64,000 nt of DNA, taken from Planktothrix rubescens CCAP 1459/22 (GTDB taxonomy: Bacteria; Cyanobacteriota; Cyanobacteriia; Cyanobacteriales; Microcoleaceae). This document shows positions 35,758 to 44,706 of the stretch, piece by piece. A program made the translations under genes and the position numbers. The notes under the pieces are model-generated. The model had not been told where the DNA came from and did no database searches. It was given only the letters and a program-made list of their open reading frames with translations. Each line of letters opens with the position of its first letter. Position 1 is the first letter of the stretch. The DNA is taken from positions 1,296,001-1,360,000 of the forward strand of contig LR882958.1 in the NCBI GenBank assembly GCA_904830895.1, given 5' to 3'.

Positions 35758-35880
35758 AAGGATTTTATGGGCTATCTAAATATCAATTTATATCAATCAT
35801 ATTACATCTGTAGTATATTGTCAAGAGGTGTGCGGATTTATGGTAGGGTTCAGTTAAGTAAACTAGAAACCGGGTTTCTG

Positions 35881-35942
35881 TAGGGGCGGGTTCTGTAATA
35901 ATTTTCGTTTCCCACCAATAACTTTTATAAACCCGCCCCCTA
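35881..35942. repeat. TAGGGGCGGGTT inverted repeat element
   Basis: Arms TAGGGGCGGGTT and AACCCGCCCCCTA, about 36 bases apart, in the promoter gap between divergent rtcB and the acetyltransferase. A degraded relative is at 6053-6100. Looks like a small MITE-like dispersed repeat. Confidence 0.6.
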
Positions 35943-35991
35943 GTAGTCATAATATATTCAATCCTAGAATTAAGTTAAACCTAAATATCCT

Positions 35992-36636
35992 ATGTACCCA
36001 ACTAATTCTCAAATTGAATTTAAGCAAATTCAGCATCTTGATCACCCTGATTTTGAAAGCGCGATCGCACTTTATGAACAAACATTCCCATCTCCAGGAC
36101 AAATTCCGATACCTTGGATACGGGAAGGAGTTTTAACTCAAAAAACTCAACTCTGGTTGGGTTATTTTCAACAAGAATTAGCTTTAATATCAATTTTATA
36201 TCCCCTTCCTGATTCCAATTTTATCTTATTAGCTTATTTAGCAACAGTCCCCCATTTGAGAAATATTAAAATCGGTTCTCAATTTTTAAATTATCTGATA
36301 GATTTAGTTAAAAAAGAGTCAAAAACCTTAGTCTTAGAAGTTGAACATCCTGATTTTGGAGATAATAGAGAATTAAAGCAGCGTAGAATTGCTTTTTATA
36401 AACGGTTGGGTGCAAAAGAATTACAAGATATTATTTATATTTTTCCTGCTTTAGATGGAACTAAAACTACAGAAATGCTCTTGATGATTATTGATGATAA
36501 TAATTCAGAAAATATCCAAAAAAAGGTTATTCAAAAGTTAGTTAGAGAGTTATATATAGAAGTTTATCATCTGCATCCCGATCAACCTATTTTTAATTGG
36601 ATTGAGGATATTCAGGATAATATTGCTTTGATTTGA
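35992..36636 (+). CDS. GNAT-family N-acetyltransferase
   Basis: 214 residues. The acetyl-CoA-binding segment is LLAYLATVPHLRNIKIGSQFL (the V-P-x-x-R-x-x-x-I-G-S form of the Q/RxxGxG/A motif) followed by the C-terminal GNAT strand pattern RIAFYKRLGAKEL. An N-terminal alpha-beta part (ALYEQTFPSPGQIP) is typical of GNAT proteins with unknown acceptors. The last 40 residues are extra helix. The substrate cannot be told. Confidence 0.82.
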   Translation: MYPTNSQIEFKQIQHLDHPDFESAIALYEQTFPSPGQIPIPWIREGVLTQKTQLWLGYFQQELALISILYPLPDSNFILLAYLATVPHLRNIKIGSQFLNYLIDLVKKESKTLVLEVEHPDFGDNRELKQRRIAFYKRLGAKELQDIIYIFPALDGTKTTEMLLMIIDDNNSENIQKKVIQKLVRELYIEVYHLHPDQPIFNWIEDIQDNIALI

Positions 36637-36689
36637 CACTCGACAGAGAGAATCCATACTGTGCAGGAATCCGAGGAGTTTTAAATTAA

Positions 36690-36763
36690 TGGACACAAGT
36701 GGACTCGAACCACCGACCCCCACGATGTCAACGTGGTGCTCTAACCAACTGAGCTATGCGTCC
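36690..36763 (-). tRNA. tRNA-Val (anticodon GAC)
   Basis: 74 bases on the minus strand: acceptor GGACGCA paired with TGTGTCC, D arm AGCTCAGTTGGTTAGAGC, anticodon arm CCACG-TTGACAT-CGTGG (GAC, reads GUC), T arm with GGTTCGAGTCC, discriminator A. CCA is not encoded. Confidence 0.95.
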
Positions 36764-37025
36764 GACAATTTATTAATGTAGCACAACCACCCAGATCATG
36801 CAAGCTTTTTCCAGATCTTTTTTTCTGCGTGGGTAATCACAAGAGCAGATGGGTTTTAGCTGGTCGTTTATTTGAAAACGGTCTAAAGCCATCTAACCCA
36901 GTTTTTAGTTTGTCTATTTGCTCTAATTTAAGTGGATAATTAATCGTTAAATAGCGATTGATTAAAGGGGTTGATGAAAATTTTTGAAGAAAGAAAACTC
37001 CACCCCCCCCCATCTATTTCAACGA
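36764..37025. other. Spacer between tRNA-Val and CRISPR-like array
   Basis: No gene, cas fragment or clear leader seen. AT-rich with an 8-C run just before the first repeat. In the inferred array orientation (minus strand) this would be the trailer side. Confidence 0.4.
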
Positions 37026-37212
37026 GTTTCCAATCAATTAATTTCCCTAACGAGTAGGGAGTTGCTGTAGGGCCGTGGGCTGGCAAAACTGCTATGGCGT
37101 TTCCAATCAATTAATTTCCCTAACGAGTAGGGAGTGGAAGTTACGGTGATCCTTGCAGTAACGCGGAGGCTATGGCGTTTCCAATCAATTAATTTCCCTA
37201 ACGAGTAGGGAG
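37026..37212 (-). CRISPR. Three-repeat CRISPR-like array, orphan
   Basis: Three identical 36-base repeats (37026-37061, 37099-37134, 37177-37212) separated by spacers of 37 and 42 bases. On the plus strand the repeat starts GTTTCCAATC and ends AGTAGGGAG. Read on the minus strand it ends TTGGAAAC, the usual end of cyanobacterial type I/III repeats, and contains a TCCCT/AGGGA stem. Both spacers share the same 8 bases (GCCATAGC on the minus strand) directly after the repeat, which is odd. No cas genes are in the window. The leader side (right) abuts an IS remnant. Confidence 0.8.
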
Positions 37213-37700
37213 TCCTCCCATTTTAAACCCATACTTGATACTCCCCACGTCTGAAGCCGGGGGATTCTTGAAGATCTGTGAACCGTTTCAATGGTGCTAT
37301 CAAGACACCCTACACGCTCAAAACAACTACCAGTACGACAGGTATTGCAATTGCGCTTACTTTGATTTTTTTCGCTTTCCGAGTCCATCACAACGCCAGT
37401 TAGGTACGCTCAACATCCTGCCATTATTTGCCCTTTAACTATTCCGAATCGAGTCGGATATGTCCGTTGCCGGGATTACTCCGCACTAGGATGGTTCAAC
37501 ACGCAGATGGTTATTCTTACTTGCTTTGTTTTGATTATATCACTATGGCTAAAGCCACGCAATCGTTTCACGGGATTTAAAAATCCCTACCGATTAATCA
37601 AAACCCTAGAACCCATACCCAGAGGGATAGCGAGGCTACCAACAACAGAATCAGCATTACAGCGATTTTACCTGAGCCTCGCAGAAAAGATCAATTGACA
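37213..37700. mobile_element. Decayed insertion-sequence remnant beside the CRISPR-like array
   Basis: About 490 bases with no intact gene. The stem CCCC/GGGG around GTCTGAAG near 37237-37256 and a minus-strand fragment reading SSRIPRLQTWGVSSM look like the tail end of a TnpB-type element. A GGATTTAAAAATCC palindrome is at 37574-37587. The short frames on both strands have no recognisable domain. It could have replaced the CRISPR leader. Confidence 0.4.
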
Positions 37701-38873
37701 TCAGCGATCAAGTAATTGTTGATAAAAAATTAACAATTCTTGAGCGAGTGCCCTATTGGTGTATTGGGTCATGGCTCTTTGATAACCTTTTTCTCCTAAC
37801 TGTTTTGCTAATTCTGGATTTGTCATTAACTGTTTTAAACTGTTTTGTAAGGCTTGATCATTTCCTTCTGGAAATATTAATCCAGTATCAGCAATAACGT
37901 GGGGAATTTCACCGGAGTCGGAGCCAATTACGGGAACTTGACAGGCCATAGCTTCGATTAAAACATGACCAAATTGTTCTTTCCATCCGGCGGCGGTTAA
38001 GGTTTTAAATTTGTAGGTGGTTTCGGATGGTAAAACTAGGGTATTCATCAGGTTAATATAGCGTTGTACTTGATCATGGGGAACACTTTCGATTAATATT
38101 AATCTATCTTTAAATTCAAATTTTTCGGCTATTTCTAGGAGTTGCGATCGCAATTCTCCTCGACCTAATAATACCCATTTCCAAGGATATTCTTTTAATC
38201 CTGCTAAGGCTTTGGCTAAAGTTATTAACCCTTTTTCCTCAACAAAACGCCCCACAAATCCAACGACAAATTCATCGGGTTTAATCCCTAATTCGGCTTT
38301 TAGTTCCGGTTGAGGTTCGGGTTTAAATAATTGTTCATCAATGCCTAATTGGGGCATAACTTCAATCGGTTTATTATATCCTTTTTGGCGTAAAATATCT
38401 TTGCCATCTTGATTTCCCACTACAATTCCATCGGTATATTTCAGGTTATATCCTTCTAGGAGAGAAACGGGAAATTTTAAATCATAAGGTAAATTCCACC
38501 AAGTAAAAAAGATGTTTTTTGCTTTTAAACCTAAAAGATTATTTAAGGTGATAAATTGACTATAGGTTAGGGCTTTAGAACCCTGTTCCACTTGAATTAT
38601 ATCAGGTTTAAAGGTTTTTAGCAGAGAAACTAAATCCCAACCAAAGGTAAGTAAACCTTGATTATTTTGACTAAAATTATAAATAGGAACTACTTTAAAG
38701 TTACCTTCATCTAAATATTGGGATTCAATAATTTTATTCTGAACTCCTCCGGGTCGCCAACGTTTAGGAACAACTATTGTTACTTCTATATTGGGTTGTA
38801 AACGGGCTAAAGCTCTAAATTTTTCTCGGTTTAAGTCAACAATATAGGTGTGGCTGGCTACTATAATTTTCAT
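37701..38873 (-). CDS. hpsO: GT4 glycosyltransferase, HpsO-like
   Basis: 390 residues. GT-B fold: an N-terminal acceptor domain (MKIIVASHTYIVDLNREKF) and a C-terminal donor domain with GFVGRFVEEKGLITLAKAL and the EX7E-type region (EQFGHVLIEAMACQVPVIGSDSGEIP). Retaining sugar transfer to an exopolysaccharide precursor on the cytoplasmic face is inferred. It is the last gene of a minus-strand set whose types and order (polymerase-like, acyltransferase, GT2, GT4) match hpsL-M-N-O, the hormogonium polysaccharide genes of filamentous cyanobacteria. The symbol rests on that synteny and is provisional. Confidence 0.78.
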   Translation of the reverse strand: MKIIVASHTYIVDLNREKFRALARLQPNIEVTIVVPKRWRPGGVQNKIIESQYLDEGNFKVVPIYNFSQNNQGLLTFGWDLVSLLKTFKPDIIQVEQGSKALTYSQFITLNNLLGLKAKNIFFTWWNLPYDLKFPVSLLEGYNLKYTDGIVVGNQDGKDILRQKGYNKPIEVMPQLGIDEQLFKPEPQPELKAELGIKPDEFVVGFVGRFVEEKGLITLAKALAGLKEYPWKWVLLGRGELRSQLLEIAEKFEFKDRLILIESVPHDQVQRYINLMNTLVLPSETTYKFKTLTAAGWKEQFGHVLIEAMACQVPVIGSDSGEIPHVIADTGLIFPEGNDQALQNSLKQLMTNPELAKQLGEKGYQRAMTQYTNRALAQELLIFYQQLLDR

Positions 38874-38901
38874 AGGTTTTTTGCATTTTTAATGTTTTTA
38901 C

Positions 38902-39058
38902 TGTTGTTGGGCTTGTTGTTGGGCTTGTTGTTGGGCTTGTTGTTGGGCTTGTTGTTGGGCTTTAGCCCCTCTTATAAGATTTGCGCTTAAGCAGACAAAC
39001 TATTAAACATTTTACTGTTGTTGGGCTTTAGCCCCTCTTATAAGATTTGCGCTTAAGC
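38902..39058. repeat. 12-bp tandem repeats and 42-bp direct repeat
   Basis: About five TTGTTGGGCTTG units (38902-38961) run into a 42-bp module (38951-38992) that is repeated exactly at 39017-39058; it ends GCGCTTAAGC. It fills the gap between hpsO and hpsN. A related GTTGTTGCGCTT element occurs at 50775-50905. Confidence 0.88.
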
Positions 39059-39069
39059 GCAACAACGGG

Positions 39070-40056
39070 TTAAGGGTCTTGTTGGGTGTAGATTTGTCCT
39101 TGATCCCAAAGGGAGGTGATCCAGGTTCCTAGGGCTTTAATTAAGCCTAATTTATAGAAGAATAAACGACTAATAATTTTGAGGGGAGAACCACTTTTAT
39201 TGCAGGGAGGATGTCCTAAAACGTGACAATCAAATAGTTTAGCAAAAAAGCGAAAACATTGACCTGGAGTTAGGTTTTTTAACCCCATAAAGAAGTGATT
39301 ATGGTAGAAGGTAATCTGATATTGTACAGAACGGGTACTCATATCATGACAGCCTCCGGCTTCTTCTCCTAGATGAATTAAATGGGCTTCTGGATCATAC
39401 CAAATAATATAACCTGTTTGTCTTATTCTTAAACAAAAATCCGATTCTTCTCGAACTGCACTACCTTTAAATCGTTCATCAAAGGTTAAACCAAATTGTT
39501 CAAAAATTTCTCGCCGGAAGGACATATTACATCCTCTGGCGGAAATAACTTGTTGGGGTTTAATCGTATGAACTAAATCAAGATGATACCAAGCAATACC
39601 AGGATCTTGAGCTTCGGGAGGTAAGTTTTCAATGGTTAATCCTCCGCCAGAATCGCTTAATTTCATCCGATCAAAAACTCGTCCCGCAACGGCTCCAATT
39701 TTCTCTGGTGCGGCGGTTTCTCCTGGGATATAATTACGAGCATGGGCCATTAAAAATCCTTCGGGAAGTTGCACATCATCATCAATAAATAATAGAATAT
39801 CTCCTTGAGAACGTCGAACAGCATAATTTCTGGCACCTGGTAAACTTGCCCATTCTAAACGATACCATTTAATTTTTCCAGCTTGGGTTAACTGTTCTAA
39901 ATAGGTTTGGGTTTCGGGTTCATGGGTTGGGGTTTGATCGACTACTAAAACTTCAAAATTGGGATAGGTTTGTTGTAATACTTCTGCTAAGGTTTCCCGT
40001 AATACTTGTTCACGGTTATAGGTGGGAATGATTACAGAAATTAGCGGTAAATTCAT
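39070..40056 (-). CDS. hpsN: GT2 glycosyltransferase, HpsN-like
   Basis: 328 residues from the ATG at 40056 (MNLPLISVIIPTYNREQVL); a TTG 13 codons upstream overlaps the previous stop and is less likely. GT-A fold: SVIIPTYNR start, the metal-binding DDD in LLFIDDDVQLPEG, ARGCNMSFRREIFEQFG and the acceptor-site VREESDFCLRIRQ. It would add sugar to a growing polysaccharide at the membrane. The third gene of the hpsL-M-N-O-like set. Confidence 0.78.
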   Translation of the reverse strand: MNLPLISVIIPTYNREQVLRETLAEVLQQTYPNFEVLVVDQTPTHEPETQTYLEQLTQAGKIKWYRLEWASLPGARNYAVRRSQGDILLFIDDDVQLPEGFLMAHARNYIPGETAAPEKIGAVAGRVFDRMKLSDSGGGLTIENLPPEAQDPGIAWYHLDLVHTIKPQQVISARGCNMSFRREIFEQFGLTFDERFKGSAVREESDFCLRIRQTGYIIWYDPEAHLIHLGEEAGGCHDMSTRSVQYQITFYHNHFFMGLKNLTPGQCFRFFAKLFDCHVLGHPPCNKSGSPLKIISRLFFYKLGLIKALGTWITSLWDQGQIYTQQDP

Positions 40057-40091
40057 AAGTTTTTTTTCTAAAATGAAGGTTTTAATCTCTT

Positions 40092-41201
40092 TCAAATTGT
40101 TTTTCTGATCAATTTTTCTAAATGAATAAATCCTATTAAATAGATACTGAGTAAGATGCTAATTCCGATGATGGAAATTATAATTTTTAGATAGGGATTT
40201 ATGCTTAGAGAATGATTGAAAACAGGAAGAATAACAAAGAAAAGTGGCTGATGAATCAGATAAATCTGATAAGAATAAATTCCCATTAATGATAACAGGG
40301 TTAATCCATAGAATAAATATCCTTTGTATTGTTTTAACCATTCAAACAACCTGTAACATCCTAAAAACATTAGGGGAGTAAAGAGGATATCAAATCCTAG
40401 CATATAAACAATATCAACTTTCGTCAAGGCTAGATAAATATATAAAATTAATCCTAGGCCAAAGGCGAGGGCTGAATAGGTGAAATCATGAGTTCTAAAG
40501 CGATTTTGATTTCGATAGTAAATAATTCCCCAATATAGTCCTATGCTATATTGAAAAAAGTAACTTAGAAATATATTATTTCCCAAGAAAAAGCCAAACC
40601 ATTTAGATTGAGCTTCTAACAAATAAAAACCAAAAATTTTGGTAATAATTCCAATAATAATTCCTAGAATTAAAATTAATTTTGGTCTACTTTTACAACT
40701 TAAAAAAATTAAAGGTGTGAGCAGATACAATTGTAAAATAACAGTAAAAAACCAAAATCCCGGGTTGATTGATTGCCATTGATAACCTGCTAACCCGAGG
40801 AAACTGAGAATAAATTCAAGAGAAGATTTAATCCTGTATTGATATCCGAAAATAAAATATAGCAATAAACTACAAACGACAGCTAAAAAGTAAGTGGGAT
40901 AAATTCTATCTAATCGTTTCAGGAGCCAAGATTTCCAGTTTGTGGTAATTTCCGGTAAATTATACTTTTGAGCCGCAGCAGCGAGAATATAGCTGGTGTT
41001 AAATCCTGCCATTATAAAAAAGATATCAACGGCTGCATAACCAATTTTTGCGCCATTTCGACCTAAGATAGAAACCAAAGGAAGTTTGTCGGGATAATTC
41101 TGAAAAAAGTGAAAGAAAATAATTCCTAGAATCGCTAAACCTTTAGTTTGATCAATCCAATCTAAACGCTGTTTTTGAGATGGATTTACTGTACTAGACA
41201 T
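40092..41201 (-). CDS. hpsM: Acyltransferase 3 family membrane protein, HpsM-like
   Basis: 369 residues with about ten membrane helices. Family start: RLDWIDQTKGLAILGIIFFHFFQN with the catalytic-site His, and the second block GYAAVDIFFIMAGFNTSYIL. A cytoplasmic loop has WLLKRLDRIYPTYFLAV. It would O-acylate polysaccharide. The start follows the upstream stop by 16 bases with GAGG ahead of it, so it is co-transcribed. Confidence 0.8.
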   Translation of the reverse strand: MSSTVNPSQKQRLDWIDQTKGLAILGIIFFHFFQNYPDKLPLVSILGRNGAKIGYAAVDIFFIMAGFNTSYILAAAAQKYNLPEITTNWKSWLLKRLDRIYPTYFLAVVCSLLLYFIFGYQYRIKSSLEFILSFLGLAGYQWQSINPGFWFFTVILQLYLLTPLIFLSCKSRPKLILILGIIIGIITKIFGFYLLEAQSKWFGFFLGNNIFLSYFFQYSIGLYWGIIYYRNQNRFRTHDFTYSALAFGLGLILYIYLALTKVDIVYMLGFDILFTPLMFLGCYRLFEWLKQYKGYLFYGLTLLSLMGIYSYQIYLIHQPLFFVILPVFNHSLSINPYLKIIISIIGISILLSIYLIGFIHLEKLIRKTI

Positions 41202-41217
41202 GAAAAGATATCCTCAT

Positions 41218-42831
41218 TTATATTTCTGGATCTAGTTCACCTGCTTCGATCAATTTTTTGCGTTCTTCCCGATCAATTTCGGGTAGTTTAAACAGTACCC
41301 CGGCAAAATACCAATAATAAACCGTAACCGGATCAACATCTAGGGGGTAATAATAGGTATTGTAGCTAATGATTAACACAAAAACCCAAAAAGATGCCCC
41401 AAAACTGCGTAAATTTTTATCTTTAACGGAACGATAGGATTTAAACCCAATCACGACCATGGTAGTAACTAAATAGAGAAAACCTCCGACTCCAATTGGC
41501 CCAATTTCAAAAATTAGTTTGGGATAGTAGGTTTCAATTAAAGCGGTTTTCCCAAAAATCCGAGCGGCATTTGTGGCTCGTCCCACTCCTTTTCCTAAAA
41601 TCCCTTTTTGCCCTCCGCTACTTTGTCCAAACTGTTCTGAGATGAAATCGCTGGGGGGGGAAGCATTCCAACGACCGACAAAGCTATCGACTCGTTCTTG
41701 TAAAAATGCCGGGCTGGCTGCCATTGCAATTCCTAATATTAAACCAAGTCCGGCGAGGATGGGAAGAAATCGTTTTAAGTTGGCAACTTGTCCGGTTAAT
41801 ATTAATAGAATAATCGTCACAACGGGAACTAATGCTAAGGCAATTCGTTGACCGGAAATTACAGCATTTACAAATACCAGTGCCATTCCGACTAAACCTG
41901 TCATTCGCCAGAGGGGAGAAGGGTCACTAAAAGCACTCGCAAAGGTAAAAAAGGCATTAGCAATTAAAAACCAAGCCCATTGCCAAGGTGCGACAAAGGT
42001 TCCGGGTAAACGAATCATATTTTGAGAGGGACTAAAAACTAAAGACCCGCCCACTAAACATTTAGCATCCAGAGTGGCTTTGAATAAATCATCTCCGACT
42101 AAATGATCGGTTCCTTTGCAACGGCCACTGGCCAGCATTTGATATTGAATGACTCCTAAAACACAACAAATTATGGCTAAAACCAGGGTTAAACGAGTTA
42201 AAAATAATAGTTCTTTTTTGCCTTTAATTTGATAGTAGGCACAGGTAATTAAGGGCAGGTATCCAATGAAAGATTTTAACCCCATTAGTCCAAGTAAAAT
42301 CGGTTTGTCTCCTGCGGGTTTGAGTTGTTGCAATCCATTTACTAACAATAAAGTTAACCCACAAATGGCGAGAAGTACCATCAAAGGTTGCTTTAATCCT
42401 TTGGGAACAATCATCGGCATTCGCTTGCTTTTCCATTCCTTATATTTGGCAAATAAGGCGGGAAAATAAAAGCCATCTTTAGCTAGTTGAAAAATCGGGC
42501 TGCCGCCACCAATCCAGTAGGTGACTGTGCCACTAAATGGTAAATAAATTAAAAATCCCCATAATGCCATGTCAGGGTAAAGATAGGATAGGCCTACAAT
42601 TAAAATTCCTCCTCCCCCGGCGATCGCTAATTTCGGGCCAGCAACAACAAATAAAATCGCGCCAATAACGGCAGCAGCAGCAATAATTCCTGACGATGAA
42701 GATATAACTTTCTTAATCGCTTTTGACCGTTGCTTTTGGCGAAGTTTTATTTCTGTTTTACTTAAAGTTGGTTTCTTAGATTTCGACTTTTTTTTAGTGG
42801 TTTTTCGCTTTTTTTTAGCTTTTGTAACCAT
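41218..42831 (-). CDS. hpsL: O-antigen polymerase/ligase-like membrane protein, HpsL-like
   Basis: 537 residues from the ATG at 42831 (MVTKAKKKRK). A highly basic N-terminal tail (Lys/Ser-rich, about 50 residues) is followed by about twelve membrane helices and a large outer loop rich in Gly (PPSDFISEQFGQSSGGQ region), as in Wzy/WaaL-type proteins. It probably polymerises or ligates the surface polysaccharide made by the downstream glycosyltransferases. A further in-frame ATG at 42858 exists. First gene of the operon. Confidence 0.78.
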   Translation of the reverse strand: MVTKAKKKRKTTKKKSKSKKPTLSKTEIKLRQKQRSKAIKKVISSSSGIIAAAAVIGAILFVVAGPKLAIAGGGGILIVGLSYLYPDMALWGFLIYLPFSGTVTYWIGGGSPIFQLAKDGFYFPALFAKYKEWKSKRMPMIVPKGLKQPLMVLLAICGLTLLLVNGLQQLKPAGDKPILLGLMGLKSFIGYLPLITCAYYQIKGKKELLFLTRLTLVLAIICCVLGVIQYQMLASGRCKGTDHLVGDDLFKATLDAKCLVGGSLVFSPSQNMIRLPGTFVAPWQWAWFLIANAFFTFASAFSDPSPLWRMTGLVGMALVFVNAVISGQRIALALVPVVTIILLILTGQVANLKRFLPILAGLGLILGIAMAASPAFLQERVDSFVGRWNASPPSDFISEQFGQSSGGQKGILGKGVGRATNAARIFGKTALIETYYPKLIFEIGPIGVGGFLYLVTTMVVIGFKSYRSVKDKNLRSFGASFWVFVLIISYNTYYYPLDVDPVTVYYWYFAGVLFKLPEIDREERKKLIEAGELDPEI

Positions 42832-42976
42832 GGGAACAGGGCGTGAATTTAGCCCCATTATAGATCAAGTTTTAAGGGGCTGTTAAAAAAAAGATAAATA
42901 AATCGCTGGGAGATAGGGATTCAATTGAACCTTTTCTCGCCAGCGATAAATCATTTATTTAAAATAATATCAACTG

Positions 42977-44452
42977 TTAAACGGCTAAATATTGCTGAAC
43001 TACTGATACTAACTGTTCTGCCCAATAGTCAGCTAAATCAGCACCTTCAGCTTCTACCATTACCCGAATTAAAGGTTCTGTTCCCGACGCCCTAACTAAA
43101 ATTCGACCCCGATCTCCCATGGCTTTTTCTGCGGTTTCAATAGCTTTAACAATAGGTTCACAGTGTTTCCAATTGCGCCGTTTATGAACGTCCTCAACCC
43201 GGATATTTTTTAACAGTTGGGGATAGGTTTGAAAACTATTATTAACTAATTCCGCTAGAGACTGACCGGAACTTTTAACTAATGTGGCCAAATGTAATGC
43301 CGTCATTAACCCATCCCCACTAATTCCATAATGGTGACAGAGAATATGTCCCGACTGTTCACCCCCTAACATCGCCCCCGTCCGTTTCATTTCCGCGTGA
43401 ACGTGCTGGTCGCCTACGGGAGTCCGAATCATTTTACCCCCGAACTGTTTCCAAGCCCGTTCAAAACCCAGATTGGCCATTACCGTTGAAATAATTAAAT
43501 TTTCCGGTAATTGTCCCGCTTTGCTGAGGGTTTGGCCCCAAAAATATAGAATATAATCTCCGTCTACCGTCCGACCTTGGCCATCGACGGCTAAAACCCG
43601 ATCTGCATCCCCATCAAAGGCAAATCCGAGATCGGCATTGTGTTCCAAAACCGTCTGTTGTAGGGCTTGTAGATGGGTAGAACCACAATTTACATTGATT
43701 TGATGGCCATTGGGTTGATCATGGAGACAAATCACCTCCGCCCCCATTTCTGTAAAGACTTGGGCCGCCAAGGGAACTGCCGCCCCCCATGCCAAATCTA
43801 AAACCACCCGCATCCCTTGTAAATTCGTGACTGGGAGTAATGGCCTATGTAGAGATTGGGCATAATTTCTAATCAGTTCTGGCCGATAATAGTGTTGGCC
43901 ACACTCGCTATAAATAATCGGAAAATCGGAATTTCCTCTAATTCCCGCCTCTATTTGCCCTTGTAAGGCGGTGGATAATTTTGTACCATCTTTTCCAAAA
44001 AACTTGATTCCGTTGTCTTCCGGGGGGTTATGGCTGGCGGAAATCATCACTCCACCAATAGCCTCGGAGGTTAGGGTTAAATAGGAAACTCCAGGGGTGG
44101 GACAGACCCCAATATGCCAAACTTCCAACCCCGCAGCAATTAATCCGGCGGAGAGGGCCATGGCTAACATATTGCCGGAGGTACGGGTATCTTGGCCTAA
44201 TATGACTGGGCCAGGATGGTGGGCTTGCTGTCGGAGAACTTGGCCCGCCCAGAACCCCACTTGTAAAGCCAGAGGCGCATTCAGGAGTCCGCCCACCCGT
44301 CCCCGGATACCATCGGTTCCAAATAGGGGGGTAGTGGGGAGTTCCCCAACTTGATCAATAAAGCCGAAATGGGATATGGTTCGAGGTTGGGCGGTGTTAG
44401 CTTCTTTTTGCGGGGAACTAAAGTTCTGAGTCCGAGCGGGTGTTGCGACCAT
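42977..44452 (-). CDS. glmM: Phosphoglucosamine mutase
   Basis: Makes glucosamine-1-phosphate from glucosamine-6-phosphate for UDP-GlcNAc (peptidoglycan, polysaccharide). 491 residues from the ATG at 44452 (MVATPARTQ), preceded by AGAGGAG 8 bases away; the frame opens 11 codons earlier. Active Ser140 in [16 protein letters not shown], Mg2+ loop [14 protein letters not shown], sugar loop GGEQSGHIL and phosphate loop [12 protein letters not shown] are all present. It sits next to the polysaccharide operon, 118 bases away on the same strand. Confidence 0.96.
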   Translation of the reverse strand: MVATPARTQNFSSPQKEANTAQPRTISHFGFIDQVGELPTTPLFGTDGIRGRVGGLLNAPLALQVGFWAGQVLRQQAHHPGPVILGQDTRTSGNMLAMALSAGLIAAGLEVWHIGVCPTPGVSYLTLTSEAIGGVMISASHNPPEDNGIKFFGKDGTKLSTALQGQIEAGIRGNSDFPIIYSECGQHYYRPELIRNYAQSLHRPLLPVTNLQGMRVVLDLAWGAAVPLAAQVFTEMGAEVICLHDQPNGHQINVNCGSTHLQALQQTVLEHNADLGFAFDGDADRVLAVDGQGRTVDGDYILYFWGQTLSKAGQLPENLIISTVMANLGFERAWKQFGGKMIRTPVGDQHVHAEMKRTGAMLGGEQSGHILCHHYGISGDGLMTALHLATLVKSSGQSLAELVNNSFQTYPQLLKNIRVEDVHKRRNWKHCEPIVKAIETAEKAMGDRGRILVRASGTEPLIRVMVEAEGADLADYWAEQLVSVVQQYLAV

Positions 44453-44706
44453 AAAATTCACTCCTCTTAATATATATTCACACACTCAATGTGGAGCATA
44501 GCACGTCAGGAACATAGGTCAAATATCTTAACCAAGGTGATGTAAATTACGAGGGTGAAAATTGACTGATTTTATATTATCCGTTCTCGGTCTATTTTTT
44601 TAAGTTTAAATCAATTATGGAAAATCAATCCCTTGACAGGATGGCCCCAAAACAAGATACTTAAAAAACTTACTTTGCATCGGGTTATCTAAATTTTAAC
44701 ACGGTA

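Noticed and set aside
36764-37025. CRISPR leader to the left of the array
   Set aside because: The repeat orientation (ending TTGGAAAC on the minus strand) puts the leader on the right side; the left side shows no leader-like feature.
37185-37438. Short frames on both strands at the edge of the CRISPR-like array
   Set aside because: They partly translate the repeat itself and an IS remnant; not cas genes and no recognised domain.
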